Origin: Melioribacteraceae bacterium
GTDB taxonomy: Bacteria > Bacteroidota > Ignavibacteria > Ignavibacteriales > Melioribacteraceae
Assembly: GCA_027036655.1 (NCBI GenBank)
Contig: JALWEC010000476.1
Location: 1-6,798, forward strand
Reading direction: 5' to 3'
Length of the DNA: 6,798 nt
This document shows, in pieces, positions 1 to 6,573 of the stretch (positions are counted from its first letter, which is position 1; every line of letters begins with the position of its first letter). A program made the translations under genes and the position numbers. Under the pieces are notes generated by a model. That model had not been told where the DNA came from. It ran no database searches and worked only from the letters and a program-made list of their open reading frames with translations.

Positions 1-618
1 CTTTCAAGCTTTATTTTAATTCAATTAGTAAGAAAATTTTTCATCGACGTCAGAATGTTCGGAAGCGCATTTGCAGTTGAAGGATTCAAAAAACCTTTTA
101 CCGGCGCAATTCAAATAAATTGGGGCTATTCTTTGCATCCTGTCGAATTGGTTAAATCGGATACTATCGTAACTATTATGAACGACGACGAAAGCACTTT
201 CGGCAAGGATTATCGCGTCTATTACAGTTTAATTGCGTTTAACGGAACAATAAACAAAAACGCGGCAACGACTACAGGACTAATGAAAGAAGATATTGCA
301 AAATTCCGAGATGCAATATGGAACGCAATTCCCGCAAATCCGACACGCTCAAAATTAAATCAATATCCGAAATTATATTTGGAAATTGTTTACAATGAAA
401 ATTATTCAAACGGCTATTTCGGAGATTTAAGGCAATACATTAATGTAAACGTTAAGAAAAACGAAAACGGTGAGGAAGTCAGCATTAGAAAATTTTCCGA
501 TTTGGAACTTGATTTTACGCCTCTCGTAAATTTAATAAATGCAAACAAAGGCGAAGGCAAACCGATTAAAGAAGCGGTGATAAAAACAAGTCAAGATATT
601 AATTTAAACTTGGATTAA
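1..618 (+). CDS. cas7: Cas7 (Csh2-like, type I-B) Cascade backbone subunit, 5'-truncated by window edge
   Basis: Cas7 polymerises along the crRNA spacer to form the backbone of the Cascade surveillance complex. The frame is open from base 1, so the first ATG (position 55) is internal: the residues before it read ...FFIDVR and lead straight into MFGSAFAVEG, matching the D-V-R-x-F-G motif inside Csh2-family proteins. Further family-like segments, numbered from the window edge, are FTGAIQINWG (about 33-42), YYSLIAFNGTIN (about 74-85), TTGLMKEDI (about 91-99), RSKLNQYPKLYLEIVY (about 116-131) and FGDLR (about 140). The 205 visible residues are roughly the C-terminal two thirds of a family of about 290-310 residues; the rest lies upstream, where cas8b would also be expected. 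The stop is 2 nt before cas5, so the two are surely co-transcribed. The Cas7 call is firm; I-B subtype follows from resemblance to Csh2 and from the Cas5 partner. Confidence 0.9.
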   Translation, partial: LSSFILIQLVRKFFIDVRMFGSAFAVEGFKKPFTGAIQINWGYSLHPVELVKSDTIVTIMNDDESTFGKDYRVYYSLIAFNGTINKNAATTTGLMKEDIAKFRDAIWNAIPANPTRSKLNQYPKLYLEIVYNENYSNGYFGDLRQYINVNVKKNENGEEVSIRKFSDLELDFTPLVNLINANKGEGKPIKEAVIKTSQDINLNLD

Positions 619-620
619 CT

Positions 621-1403
621 ATGGAAATTTTAACCTTCGATATTGTCGGAAAGTTTGCTCATTTCAGAAAATATTACTCAAATTCAACGGCATTATCCTT
701 TACGTTGCCGCCGCGCACGACCGTTATGGGAATTCTTGCGGGAATGCTCGGAAAGGAAAAAGATTCGTATTATGAAGACTTTTCCTCCGATAAACTAAGA
801 ATTACCGTTTCTTTGCTTGCTTCCGTTAAGAAATCATTTCATCGCTTGAATTATTTGAAAGTAGAAGGCGAGAAAGATTTCAGAGGCGGACATAAAGACG
901 GTCACGTTCAAACGCCGTTTGAAGTTGTAAGTCCAATTGATATAAGAAAAGGGGTTTTGAAATATCGCGTGTCTTTATCTTACTTTGAAAACGGTAAAGA
1001 TGTTTTCCGGCAAATTAAAGAAAAAATTACGCAACGCGATTTTCATTACTCGTTATCTTTGGGAACGGCGTTTTTCGGGGCGACAATTGTAAATCCGCAT
1101 TTTTACTCCGACGATAAAATATCTGAAAAATATTCCGAAGACGAACTTGTTGAATTTGATTCTTCCGTCGATAGCCAAAAAGTTAGCTCTATTGATTTTG
1201 ACGATAACGAAGAAAAAGATTTCGTAGTTGAAGAAGAACAATTGCCGGCGGATTTTAAAGGAAATTTCGATAGAGAAGTCGTAAAATTTATCAGAGTTCT
1301 TTTTATCGACGGCGGGAAAAAATTACCGGTAAAATATACCGGGAAATACTATTCAATAAATAATGAACAAGGGAACGTAATTAACATTGCTTTTTGGGAG
1401 TAG
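621..1403 (+). CDS. cas5: Cas5 (Cas5h/Cas5b-like, type I-B) Cascade subunit
   Basis: Cas5 is a RAMP-fold protein that caps the 5' handle of the crRNA in Cascade and contacts the large subunit. The N-terminus, FDIVGKFAHFRKYYSNSTALSF then PPRTTVMGILAGMLG (residues about 6-44), is the typical Cas5 ferredoxin-like start with the P-P-R-T-T-V-x-G-I-L motif. A central region (about 97-150) ends in a glycine-containing LGTAFFGA. Residues about 164-211 are very acidic, with many Asp/Glu, before the LPADFKGNFDREV segment that resembles the C-terminal portion of Cas5h proteins. At 260 residues it is of normal length. The ATG lies 2 nt after the cas7 stop with no evident Shine-Dalgarno sequence, suggesting translational coupling to cas7. 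The end of the gene carries the ribosome-binding site of cas3. Cas5 identity is strong; the I-B variant is inferred from sequence flavour and its Csh2-like neighbour. Confidence 0.9.
   Translation: MEILTFDIVGKFAHFRKYYSNSTALSFTLPPRTTVMGILAGMLGKEKDSYYEDFSSDKLRITVSLLASVKKSFHRLNYLKVEGEKDFRGGHKDGHVQTPFEVVSPIDIRKGVLKYRVSLSYFENGKDVFRQIKEKITQRDFHYSLSLGTAFFGATIVNPHFYSDDKISEKYSEDELVEFDSSVDSQKVSSIDFDDNEEKDFVVEEEQLPADFKGNFDREVVKFIRVLFIDGGKKLPVKYTGKYYSINNEQGNVINIAFWE
1396..1400 (+). promoter_or_regulatory. Ribosome-binding site of cas3, inside the end of cas5
   Basis: GGGAG lies 5 nt before the ATG at 1406 and overlaps the last codons of cas5. This spacing favours ATG 1406 as the cas3 start over the upstream in-frame TTG at 1394, which would put the start inside the Shine-Dalgarno region and 10 bp inside cas5. 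Confidence 0.7.
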
Positions 1404-1405
1404 AA

Positions 1406-3781
1406 ATGTTTTACTCCCACTCTAAAAAAATTTCCGAAACCGAATACGTAGGCGTAAAAACAATAGCCGAACATTCCGCGAACGTCCTCAAAAACTCATT
1501 GGCTTTATTTTCCGAACGAGTTAATTTCCAAGGTATTTCAAACGCCGAAATAAGCGAATTAATTTCAACCATTGCCAAGTTGCACGATTTAGGAAAATAC
1601 ACTCCCGATTTTCAAAATTATCTTTTAAAAAAAGGCAACTATGACGACGAACTAAAAAATCACGCACGTATTGGCGCTTTTGTCGCGTTCAATTCTCTGA
1701 TTAATAAGTCGTTCCCGATGGCGTTTATTGCGTATTATGCGATTAAGAATCATCATTCCAACCTTAAAAAATTATCGGACGACAGTTTCATTAGAAAAGA
1801 CAGAACCGACCTTGCTTTCTTATCGGAAATATTTAACAAGCAAAAAGAAAAGTTAGTCAGACTAACAGATGAAATTGAACAAGAATTGAATTTCCAAAAT
1901 TTGTCCGATTTTCTTGCGCTTCCATTTGAATTTTCATATATGTCGCAAAAAGAGATAAGAAAAACCGTTAAAAAATTATTTATTCAATCTAAAAATTGCG
2001 AAAACTACTTTCTGATAAATTATGTTTTTTCAATTCTGATTGAAGCGGATAAAATAGACGCATCGGACAACGTTATTTACAAGAGAAAATCATTAGATAA
2101 GAATTTAGTCGAAAACTACATTAATATTAATTTTGGAAACGCCGACAACTTAAAATCGCAAATAAGAAGAAATGTAAAAAATTTTGTCAACGAAATAGAT
2201 TTAAATAAAGATAAAATTTTTACTTTAACCGCGCCAACAGGAATTGGGAAAACATTAACAGGACTTGATTTTGCGCTTGAATTACGCAAAAAAATTTCCG
2301 AAACAACAGGCGAGATTCCACAAATCATTTATTCATTGCCTTTCGTAAACATTATTGAACAAGCAATCGACATATATAGTAAAGTCTTTGAAAACAAGGC
2401 GAAAATTTTAGTTCACTACCAAAACTCCAACGGCGAAATAGACTCGTCCGTTAATTACGCCCAAAGTTTAATGTTATTGGAAACTTGGCAATCAGATATT
2501 ATCATAACTTCGTTCGTTCAATTAATTGAAACCATAATTACAAATAAGAATAAAGCGATTAAGAGATTTTCTCATCTTGCAAACGCAATAGTAATTTTAG
2601 ACGAAATTCAAGCGATAGAAATCGAAAAGTTGCCTCTGATAGGTTCGGTTATTTATTCTTTGTCAAAATTTTTAAACACAAAATTTCTGTTAATGACTGC
2701 GACAAAACCATACATTTTTGAATTAGCCGAAAATTTGGTAAATGAAAAGATTAACGCCGTTGAACTTTTGCCTAATCACAAACAAATATTCAATTTATTT
2801 AAGAGAACCAAAATAATTTCAGAAATAGACAATATTCCTGAAGACGACGATTTTATTAATCTTTTTTTCGATAAATGGGACGGAAAGTTATCCGCTCTTA
2901 TCGTTCTGAATACTGTTAACAGATCTTTGTGTATATACAAAAAGTTAGAAGAATTTTTGGATGAAAACGAAATTGGCAATCCGATTTTTTATCTATCTAC
3001 CAATATTTTACCTGCTCACAAATTGGAAATTATTAACAAAATCAAAGCGTCCCTTAGTAACGGCGAAAATCCGATTTTAGTGTCAACGCAAACGGTTGAA
3101 GCAGGCGTGGACATTGACTTTGATATGGCTTTTAGAGATATCGCTCCAATTGATTCAATTGTTCAAGTGGCAGGAAGAGTTAATCGTTACGGGAAAAAAG
3201 CAAATTACTCCAAAGTATATATTGTAAATTTCGGCGATTGCAAAAAAATATACGGAAGCATTGTTGAAAATGTTGTAAGTACGATTTTGCAAAGAGAAAA
3301 AGAAATTCCCGAAGAAAATTATCTGAGTTTCATCGAACAATATTTTCTTGAAATAAAAAATAGAGTCGGCGAGAACGCGCTTGATAAGTCAAAAGCAATT
3401 TGGGAAGCAATTTGTAAATTAAATTACACGAGTTACTCGGACGACGAAACAAGCGTTTCCTCATTTAAATTAATCGACGACAAAATAAATTACATTCAAG
3501 TTTTTATCGAATACGACAAAAACGCATCCGACGCTTTACAAATATTTAACGATTATTTACTTGGCGAAAGGAGTAAAGAGGATTATCAAAAAATAAAATC
3601 GATTTTTTATTCGTATATATTAAAAATTCCCAAATACTACATAGAATTAGTAAATAATCTTTCAATACAAAACACGGAAATATATTTAATTGATAAAGAA
3701 ATGAAAGACGATTATTACGATTATAATTTCGGTTTTAAAAGAACAATTTGCGATACTGAATCTCAAATTGAATTTATTTAA
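1406..3781 (+). CDS. cas3: Cas3, HD nuclease-helicase fusion of type I CRISPR-Cas
   Basis: Cas3 is recruited to Cascade R-loops, nicks the displaced strand and degrades DNA 3'-5' while translocating with ATP. The 791-residue product (from ATG 1406) has both halves. The N-terminal HD domain shows H23 (AEHSANV), H60-D61 (KLHDLGKYTPDFQ), H86 (KNHARIG), H116-H117 (KNHHSN) and D215 (EADKID), the metal-binding set of Cas3'' domains. The superfamily 2 helicase follows: Walker A APTGIGKT (about 276-283), Walker B DEIQ (399-402), motif III MTATKP (about 430-435), motif V STQTVEAGVDID (about 560-571) and motif VI QVAGRVNRYG (about 587-596). The rest, about 600-791, is the variable C-terminal region. 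No motif is missing and there is no frameshift, so it should be active. Start chosen from the GGGAG site 5 nt upstream. It is separated from cas5 by 2 nt and from cas6b by 29 nt. Confidence 0.95.
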   Translation: MFYSHSKKISETEYVGVKTIAEHSANVLKNSLALFSERVNFQGISNAEISELISTIAKLHDLGKYTPDFQNYLLKKGNYDDELKNHARIGAFVAFNSLINKSFPMAFIAYYAIKNHHSNLKKLSDDSFIRKDRTDLAFLSEIFNKQKEKLVRLTDEIEQELNFQNLSDFLALPFEFSYMSQKEIRKTVKKLFIQSKNCENYFLINYVFSILIEADKIDASDNVIYKRKSLDKNLVENYININFGNADNLKSQIRRNVKNFVNEIDLNKDKIFTLTAPTGIGKTLTGLDFALELRKKISETTGEIPQIIYSLPFVNIIEQAIDIYSKVFENKAKILVHYQNSNGEIDSSVNYAQSLMLLETWQSDIIITSFVQLIETIITNKNKAIKRFSHLANAIVILDEIQAIEIEKLPLIGSVIYSLSKFLNTKFLLMTATKPYIFELAENLVNEKINAVELLPNHKQIFNLFKRTKIISEIDNIPEDDDFINLFFDKWDGKLSALIVLNTVNRSLCIYKKLEEFLDENEIGNPIFYLSTNILPAHKLEIINKIKASLSNGENPILVSTQTVEAGVDIDFDMAFRDIAPIDSIVQVAGRVNRYGKKANYSKVYIVNFGDCKKIYGSIVENVVSTILQREKEIPEENYLSFIEQYFLEIKNRVGENALDKSKAIWEAICKLNYTSYSDDETSVSSFKLIDDKINYIQVFIEYDKNASDALQIFNDYLLGERSKEDYQKIKSIFYSYILKIPKYYIELVNNLSIQNTEIYLIDKEMKDDYYDYNFGFKRTICDTESQIEFI

Positions 3782-3810
3782 TACAAATAAAAACTAAACA
3801 AAACAGTATT

Positions 3811-4473
3811 ATGCCAATACCGATTACTTATATTAAGTTTCCCGAAGTGGATTTACATCAGCATTACGGTCATAAGTTGCGAGGGTATTTTGGCAACTTG
3901 TTTAAGGAAAAATCTCCTTTGCTTCATAATCATTACGACGACGGCAGATTGCGTTACGCTTATCCGCTTGTACAATATAAAGTTGTCGATAATATGCCGA
4001 TGCTTGTCGGGTTTGGGGAAGGTTCGGAGCTTCTAATCGAATTGTTTACCAGAATTAAGAGGCTTGAACTGGGCAACTTTGTTGTGAATATATATTCAAA
4101 AAATTTAAAGAGAATAATTTATGAACCGGAAATATTGAAGGATAATTTTAATCGTTACAAGTTTAAATCGTTGTGGATGGGATTAAACCAAAATAATTTC
4201 AAAAAGTATTCGCTTTTACTCCCGGGCGCTGAGCAAACCATATTTTTATCGAATATTCTTGTCGGTAATATCCTTAGTTTTTTTAAAGGCGTCGGTTATC
4301 GCGCGGAGGATAAAATCAGCGCGTTGCCCGAGGTAGAGCCACGAACCACAATGTTTAAGAACAAAAAGATGACGGCTTTTTCAGGGGAATTTCATACGAA
4401 TGTTTCTTTGCCCGATTTTGCGGGACTCGGGAAATCGGTTTCGCGAGGTTTCGGAACGATTGAAAGTTATTAG
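3811..4473 (+). CDS. cas6: Cas6b-like CRISPR RNA endoribonuclease
   Basis: Cas6 cuts the pre-crRNA within each repeat and often stays bound to the 3' hairpin. This 220-residue protein resembles the Cas6b family, which has separate N- and C-terminal RAMP-like domains. In the N-terminal half, HKLRGYFGNLF (about 21-31) precedes LLHNHYDDGRLRYAYPLVQYK; H39 and H41 are the natural candidates for the catalytic histidines, and the PMLVGFGEG turn follows at about 63-71. The C-terminus holds a glycine-rich segment, GLGKSVSRGFGTI (about 205-217), typical of the RAMP G-rich loop. Length is normal for Cas6b. There is no clear Shine-Dalgarno sequence; the upstream leader is A-rich. It lies between cas3 and cas1, probably as the last gene of the interference transcript, because a promoter-like region follows it. 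The family call rests on motif recognition by eye and is the least certain of the cas assignments here. Confidence 0.8.
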   Translation: MPIPITYIKFPEVDLHQHYGHKLRGYFGNLFKEKSPLLHNHYDDGRLRYAYPLVQYKVVDNMPMLVGFGEGSELLIELFTRIKRLELGNFVVNIYSKNLKRIIYEPEILKDNFNRYKFKSLWMGLNQNNFKKYSLLLPGAEQTIFLSNILVGNILSFFKGVGYRAEDKISALPEVEPRTTMFKNKKMTAFSGEFHTNVSLPDFAGLGKSVSRGFGTIESY

Positions 4474-4554
4474 TTTATTAGTTCTTTGTGCATAAAGCAT
4501 TGGAATATTGGATTGTTGCATAAATGGATAATTGGGGGAATAGAAAATGTTTGT

Positions 4555-4582
4555 TTGAAAAAAATAATCGATGATATATACT
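4555..4582 (+). promoter_or_regulatory. Predicted sigma70-type promoter for cas1-cas2-cas4
   Basis: TTGAAA (4555-4560, one mismatch to TTGACA) and TATACT (4577-4582, one mismatch to TATAAT) are separated by 16 bp, in the only sizeable intergenic gap between cas genes. Predicted transcription start is around 4588-4590, leaving a leader of about 75 nt before cas1. If the host is a Bacteroidota member its promoter consensus differs, so this remains a prediction. Confidence 0.5.
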
Positions 4583-4584
4583 AA

Positions 4585-4627
4585 AATCATTTCACCTTAA
4601 AGTGAAACACCTTTTGGTGAAATGATT
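4585..4627 (+). promoter_or_regulatory. Nested inverted repeat at the cas1 transcription start: candidate operator or leader hairpin
   Basis: A perfect 12-bp inverted repeat, AATCATTTCACC (4585-4596) and GGTGAAATGATT (4616-4627), encloses 19 nt. Inside it, TTTCACCTTAAAGTGAAA (4590-4607) is itself an 18-bp near-perfect palindrome, and CACC-TTTT-GGTG (4608-4619) is a small hairpin. The GGTGAAA-type half-site thus recurs in alternating orientation. The block begins 2 bp after the predicted -10 box and lies 38 bp before the cas1 ATG, a position suited to a repressor site. As RNA, the outer hairpin excludes the two inner ones. There is no U-tract straight after it, so a classical terminator is unlikely. 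Confidence 0.6.
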
Positions 4628-4665
4628 GAATAAATTATAGAGGAACAACAACAGCGGGGGAAACG

Positions 4666-5703
4666 ATGATTTTATCAATCGATACCTACGGAGCATATCT
4701 GCACGTAAGGGACGATATGTTTGAAGTTCGTCTGAAAAGGGAAGACGAACTAATCCGGAGGAAAATTGCTCCGGGAAAACTTTCCTCGATTCATCTTTCC
4801 AAAGGGGTTAGCTTAAGCGTTGACGCAATCGAACTTGCCACGATGCACAACATTGATATTCTTTTTATGCAGTTTGAGGGCACGCCTTACGGAAGGGTTT
4901 GGTCGAGTAAGCTCGGAAGCACTACAAAAATCAGAAAAAGCCAACTTATTGCAAGCGTAACAAAGAGCGGAACGGAGTTTGTAAAAGAATGGATAGTAGC
5001 CAAAATTTCCAATCAGAAAGATTTTCTTAAGAAGCTGAAAAAACACAGGGAGGAAAAAGCCGCTCTTTTTGTAAGCGCGATAAACAAAATCGAAAGGAAA
5101 GCCGACGCGGTTAAAAACCTTTCGGGCGCGAATATTTTTGAAATTGCGGATGAATTACGCGGCTATGAAGGTTCCGCGGGGAAAGAATATTTTCGGGTTT
5201 TGGGGCAAATACTTTCCGCGGAATACCGGTTCGATAGCCGCTCTTTCCGTCCGGCTAAAGATCCGTTTAATTCATTCCTGAATTATGCTTACGGAGTTTT
5301 TTATTCCAAAATTGAACGCGCTTTGCTGATAGCGGGCGTTGATCCCTATATCGGTTTTCTGCATCGAGACGATTATAACCAGAAGTCGATGGTTTTTGAT
5401 TTTATCGAGCCGTACAGAATTTGGGCGGACGAAACGGTTTTCAAACTTTTTTCCGCAAAAAAGGTAAATAAAAGTCATACGGAAAAAATCTCCGGAGGAT
5501 TTTCATTAAATAAAAACGGTAAAATCTTGCTTATGGAATCGATAAATAAATTTATGGAAGAAGAAAAAGTAAAATACAAAGGACGGAATCAGTCGAGAAA
5601 TAATATAATTCAGTTAGACGCGCATTCGTTTGCCGCCAGACTAATTAAGAAAAAATTAAAACCGGAGGATATAGAATATTATGATTTGCTGGGTGATGTA
5701 TGA
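4666..5703 (+). CDS. cas1: Cas1, CRISPR integrase
   Basis: Cas1 is the metal-dependent integrase that, with Cas2, inserts new spacers at the leader end of the array. The 345-residue protein has the N-terminal beta domain (MILSIDTYGAYLHV onward, about 1-75) and the alpha-helical catalytic domain. The catalytic triad is visible: E168 in RGYEGSAGKEYF, H233 in IGFLHRDDYNQK, and D245 in MVFDFIEPYR, with E248 three residues on. Helical regions continue to DAHSFAARLIKKKL near the C-terminus. Length is normal and nothing is broken. The start has a G-run (4656-4660) 5 nt upstream serving as ribosome-binding site. It is the first gene of the adaptation block, behind its own predicted promoter, and its last 23 bp overlap cas2. 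Parts of the gene are visibly richer in G+C than cas3. Confidence 0.96.
   Translation: MILSIDTYGAYLHVRDDMFEVRLKREDELIRRKIAPGKLSSIHLSKGVSLSVDAIELATMHNIDILFMQFEGTPYGRVWSSKLGSTTKIRKSQLIASVTKSGTEFVKEWIVAKISNQKDFLKKLKKHREEKAALFVSAINKIERKADAVKNLSGANIFEIADELRGYEGSAGKEYFRVLGQILSAEYRFDSRSFRPAKDPFNSFLNYAYGVFYSKIERALLIAGVDPYIGFLHRDDYNQKSMVFDFIEPYRIWADETVFKLFSAKKVNKSHTEKISGGFSLNKNGKILLMESINKFMEEEKVKYKGRNQSRNNIIQLDAHSFAARLIKKKLKPEDIEYYDLLGDV
5664..5668 (+). promoter_or_regulatory. Ribosome-binding site of cas2, inside cas1
   Basis: GGAGG lies 12 nt before the ATG at 5681, within the cas1 coding region. It supports the start that makes cas2 overlap cas1 by 23 bp. A later in-frame ATG at 5696 would remove the conserved N-terminal strand, MICWVMYDI, of Cas2. 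Confidence 0.6.
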
Positions 5704-5971
5704 CATCAAAGACGATAGGGCAAGAACGAAAATTTCAAAAGCTTGCGAAAAAGCCGGACTTAACAGAGTGCAGTATTCCGTTTTTCTCGGCTCGATTGAA
5801 AAATCTTTTTTAGATGAATTGCAGATAAGAATCGAGGAATTAATAAACGCGGAAAAAGATTCGGTTTACATATTTCCGATGAGTAAAAACGAACTTAGGG
5901 AAACCGTATTATTGGGGCAGGCGTTCGATAAAAAAATGATTACCGATGAAGTAAAACAGTTGTTTATGTGA
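5681..5971 (+). CDS. cas2: Cas2, spacer-integration subunit
   Basis: Cas2 dimers bridge two Cas1 dimers in the spacer-integration complex; many also show metal-dependent nuclease activity that is not needed for integration. The 96-residue product is full length. It opens with the first ferredoxin-fold strand WVMYDIKDDRARTK, containing the conserved D8, and continues with AGLNRVQYSVFLGSIEK, the typical N-R-V-Q-x-S-V-F motif (about 28-35). The strand VYIFPMS (about 62-68) completes the fold. The start at 5681 keeps the full first strand and has a GGAGG upstream, so the 23-bp overlap with cas1 is probably real and implies coupled translation and fixed stoichiometry. The stop is followed after 7 nt by cas4. 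Confidence 0.95.
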   Translation: MICWVMYDIKDDRARTKISKACEKAGLNRVQYSVFLGSIEKSFLDELQIRIEELINAEKDSVYIFPMSKNELRETVLLGQAFDKKMITDEVKQLFM

Positions 5972-5978
5972 GAAATAA

Positions 5979-6566
5979 ATGGAACCGGAAAGTTTATCGA
6001 TAACGCCCTCTCATATTATTGAATATTTGTATTGCCCGAGATACATCTATTTTATGTATGTGCTTTCAATTCCTCAGCACGAAGAATTATATTTTAAGGC
6101 AATGAAAGGAAGGGAAATTCATCATCGGAAAACAGTTGTAAATCCGGAATATTTAAGAAAAAGAATTAAAGTAATTTCAAAGGAAGTGGAAGTATATTTG
6201 ACCGGCAAAAATTTACGAGGCATCGTTGACGAGGTATTGTTTTTGTCTGACGGAACGGCAAGTCCGCTTGACTATAAATATGCGCGCTACAATGAGAAAA
6301 TTTACAAAACATATTACACTCAAGCGCATTGCTACGCCAAATTAATAATGGAAAATTACAATGTTGAAGTTAAGAAGGCGTTCCTGGTTTTTATCAGAAG
6401 CAAAAACAAAGTCGTGGAATTTGATATTACGGAAAAAGGGATAGGAATGATTGAACTTTACATAAATGAAATAGCCGAGATTATCGAGGAAAACAGATTT
6501 CCGCGAAGAACAAGCTCAAAATCGAAGTGCCTTACCTGTACATATCGCAATATTTGCGTTAAGTAA
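5979..6566 (+). CDS. cas4: Cas4, iron-sulfur PD-(D/E)XK exonuclease
   Basis: Cas4 works with Cas1-Cas2 to trim the prespacer end that carries the PAM, so that spacers are inserted in functional orientation. The 195-residue protein has all key residues. C19 (YLYCPRYIYF) and the C-terminal C184, C187 and C193 (KCLTCTYRNICVK) form the expected [4Fe-4S] ligands. The RecB-like nuclease core has H48 (GREIHH), D84 (GIVDEV), D98 with K100 (PLDYK), and Q115 plus Y119 (TQAHCYA). It is the normal size for a stand-alone Cas4. It starts 7 nt after the cas2 stop without an obvious Shine-Dalgarno sequence. Its place after cas2, rather than before cas1, is less usual for I-B loci. It is the last cas gene seen; non-coding repeat sequence follows 7 nt after the stop. 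Confidence 0.95.
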   Translation: MEPESLSITPSHIIEYLYCPRYIYFMYVLSIPQHEELYFKAMKGREIHHRKTVVNPEYLRKRIKVISKEVEVYLTGKNLRGIVDEVLFLSDGTASPLDYKYARYNEKIYKTYYTQAHCYAKLIMENYNVEVKKAFLVFIRSKNKVVEFDITEKGIGMIELYINEIAEIIEENRFPRRTSSKSKCLTCTYRNICVK

Positions 6567-6573
6567 TAGAAAG

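Noticed and set aside
1053..1241. Reverse-strand reading frame of 62 codons inside cas5
   Set aside because: Fully antisense to a well-conserved Cas5 gene, low-complexity Phe/Ile-rich product, no family resemblance.
1110..1253. Highly acidic Cas5 segment considered as a novel inserted domain
   Set aside because: The surrounding V-E-F-x-S-S-V and LPADF wording fits the normal Cas5h C-terminal region and total length is ordinary, so it is more likely a charged family loop than an insertion.
4381..4590. Reverse-strand reading frame of 69 codons across the cas6b end and the intergenic gap
   Set aside because: It is antisense to the conserved C-terminus of Cas6b, and the product resembles nothing I recognise.
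4813..5046. Reverse-strand reading frame of 77 codons inside cas1
   Set aside because: Shadow of the conserved Cas1 coding frame; no ribosome-binding or protein-family support.
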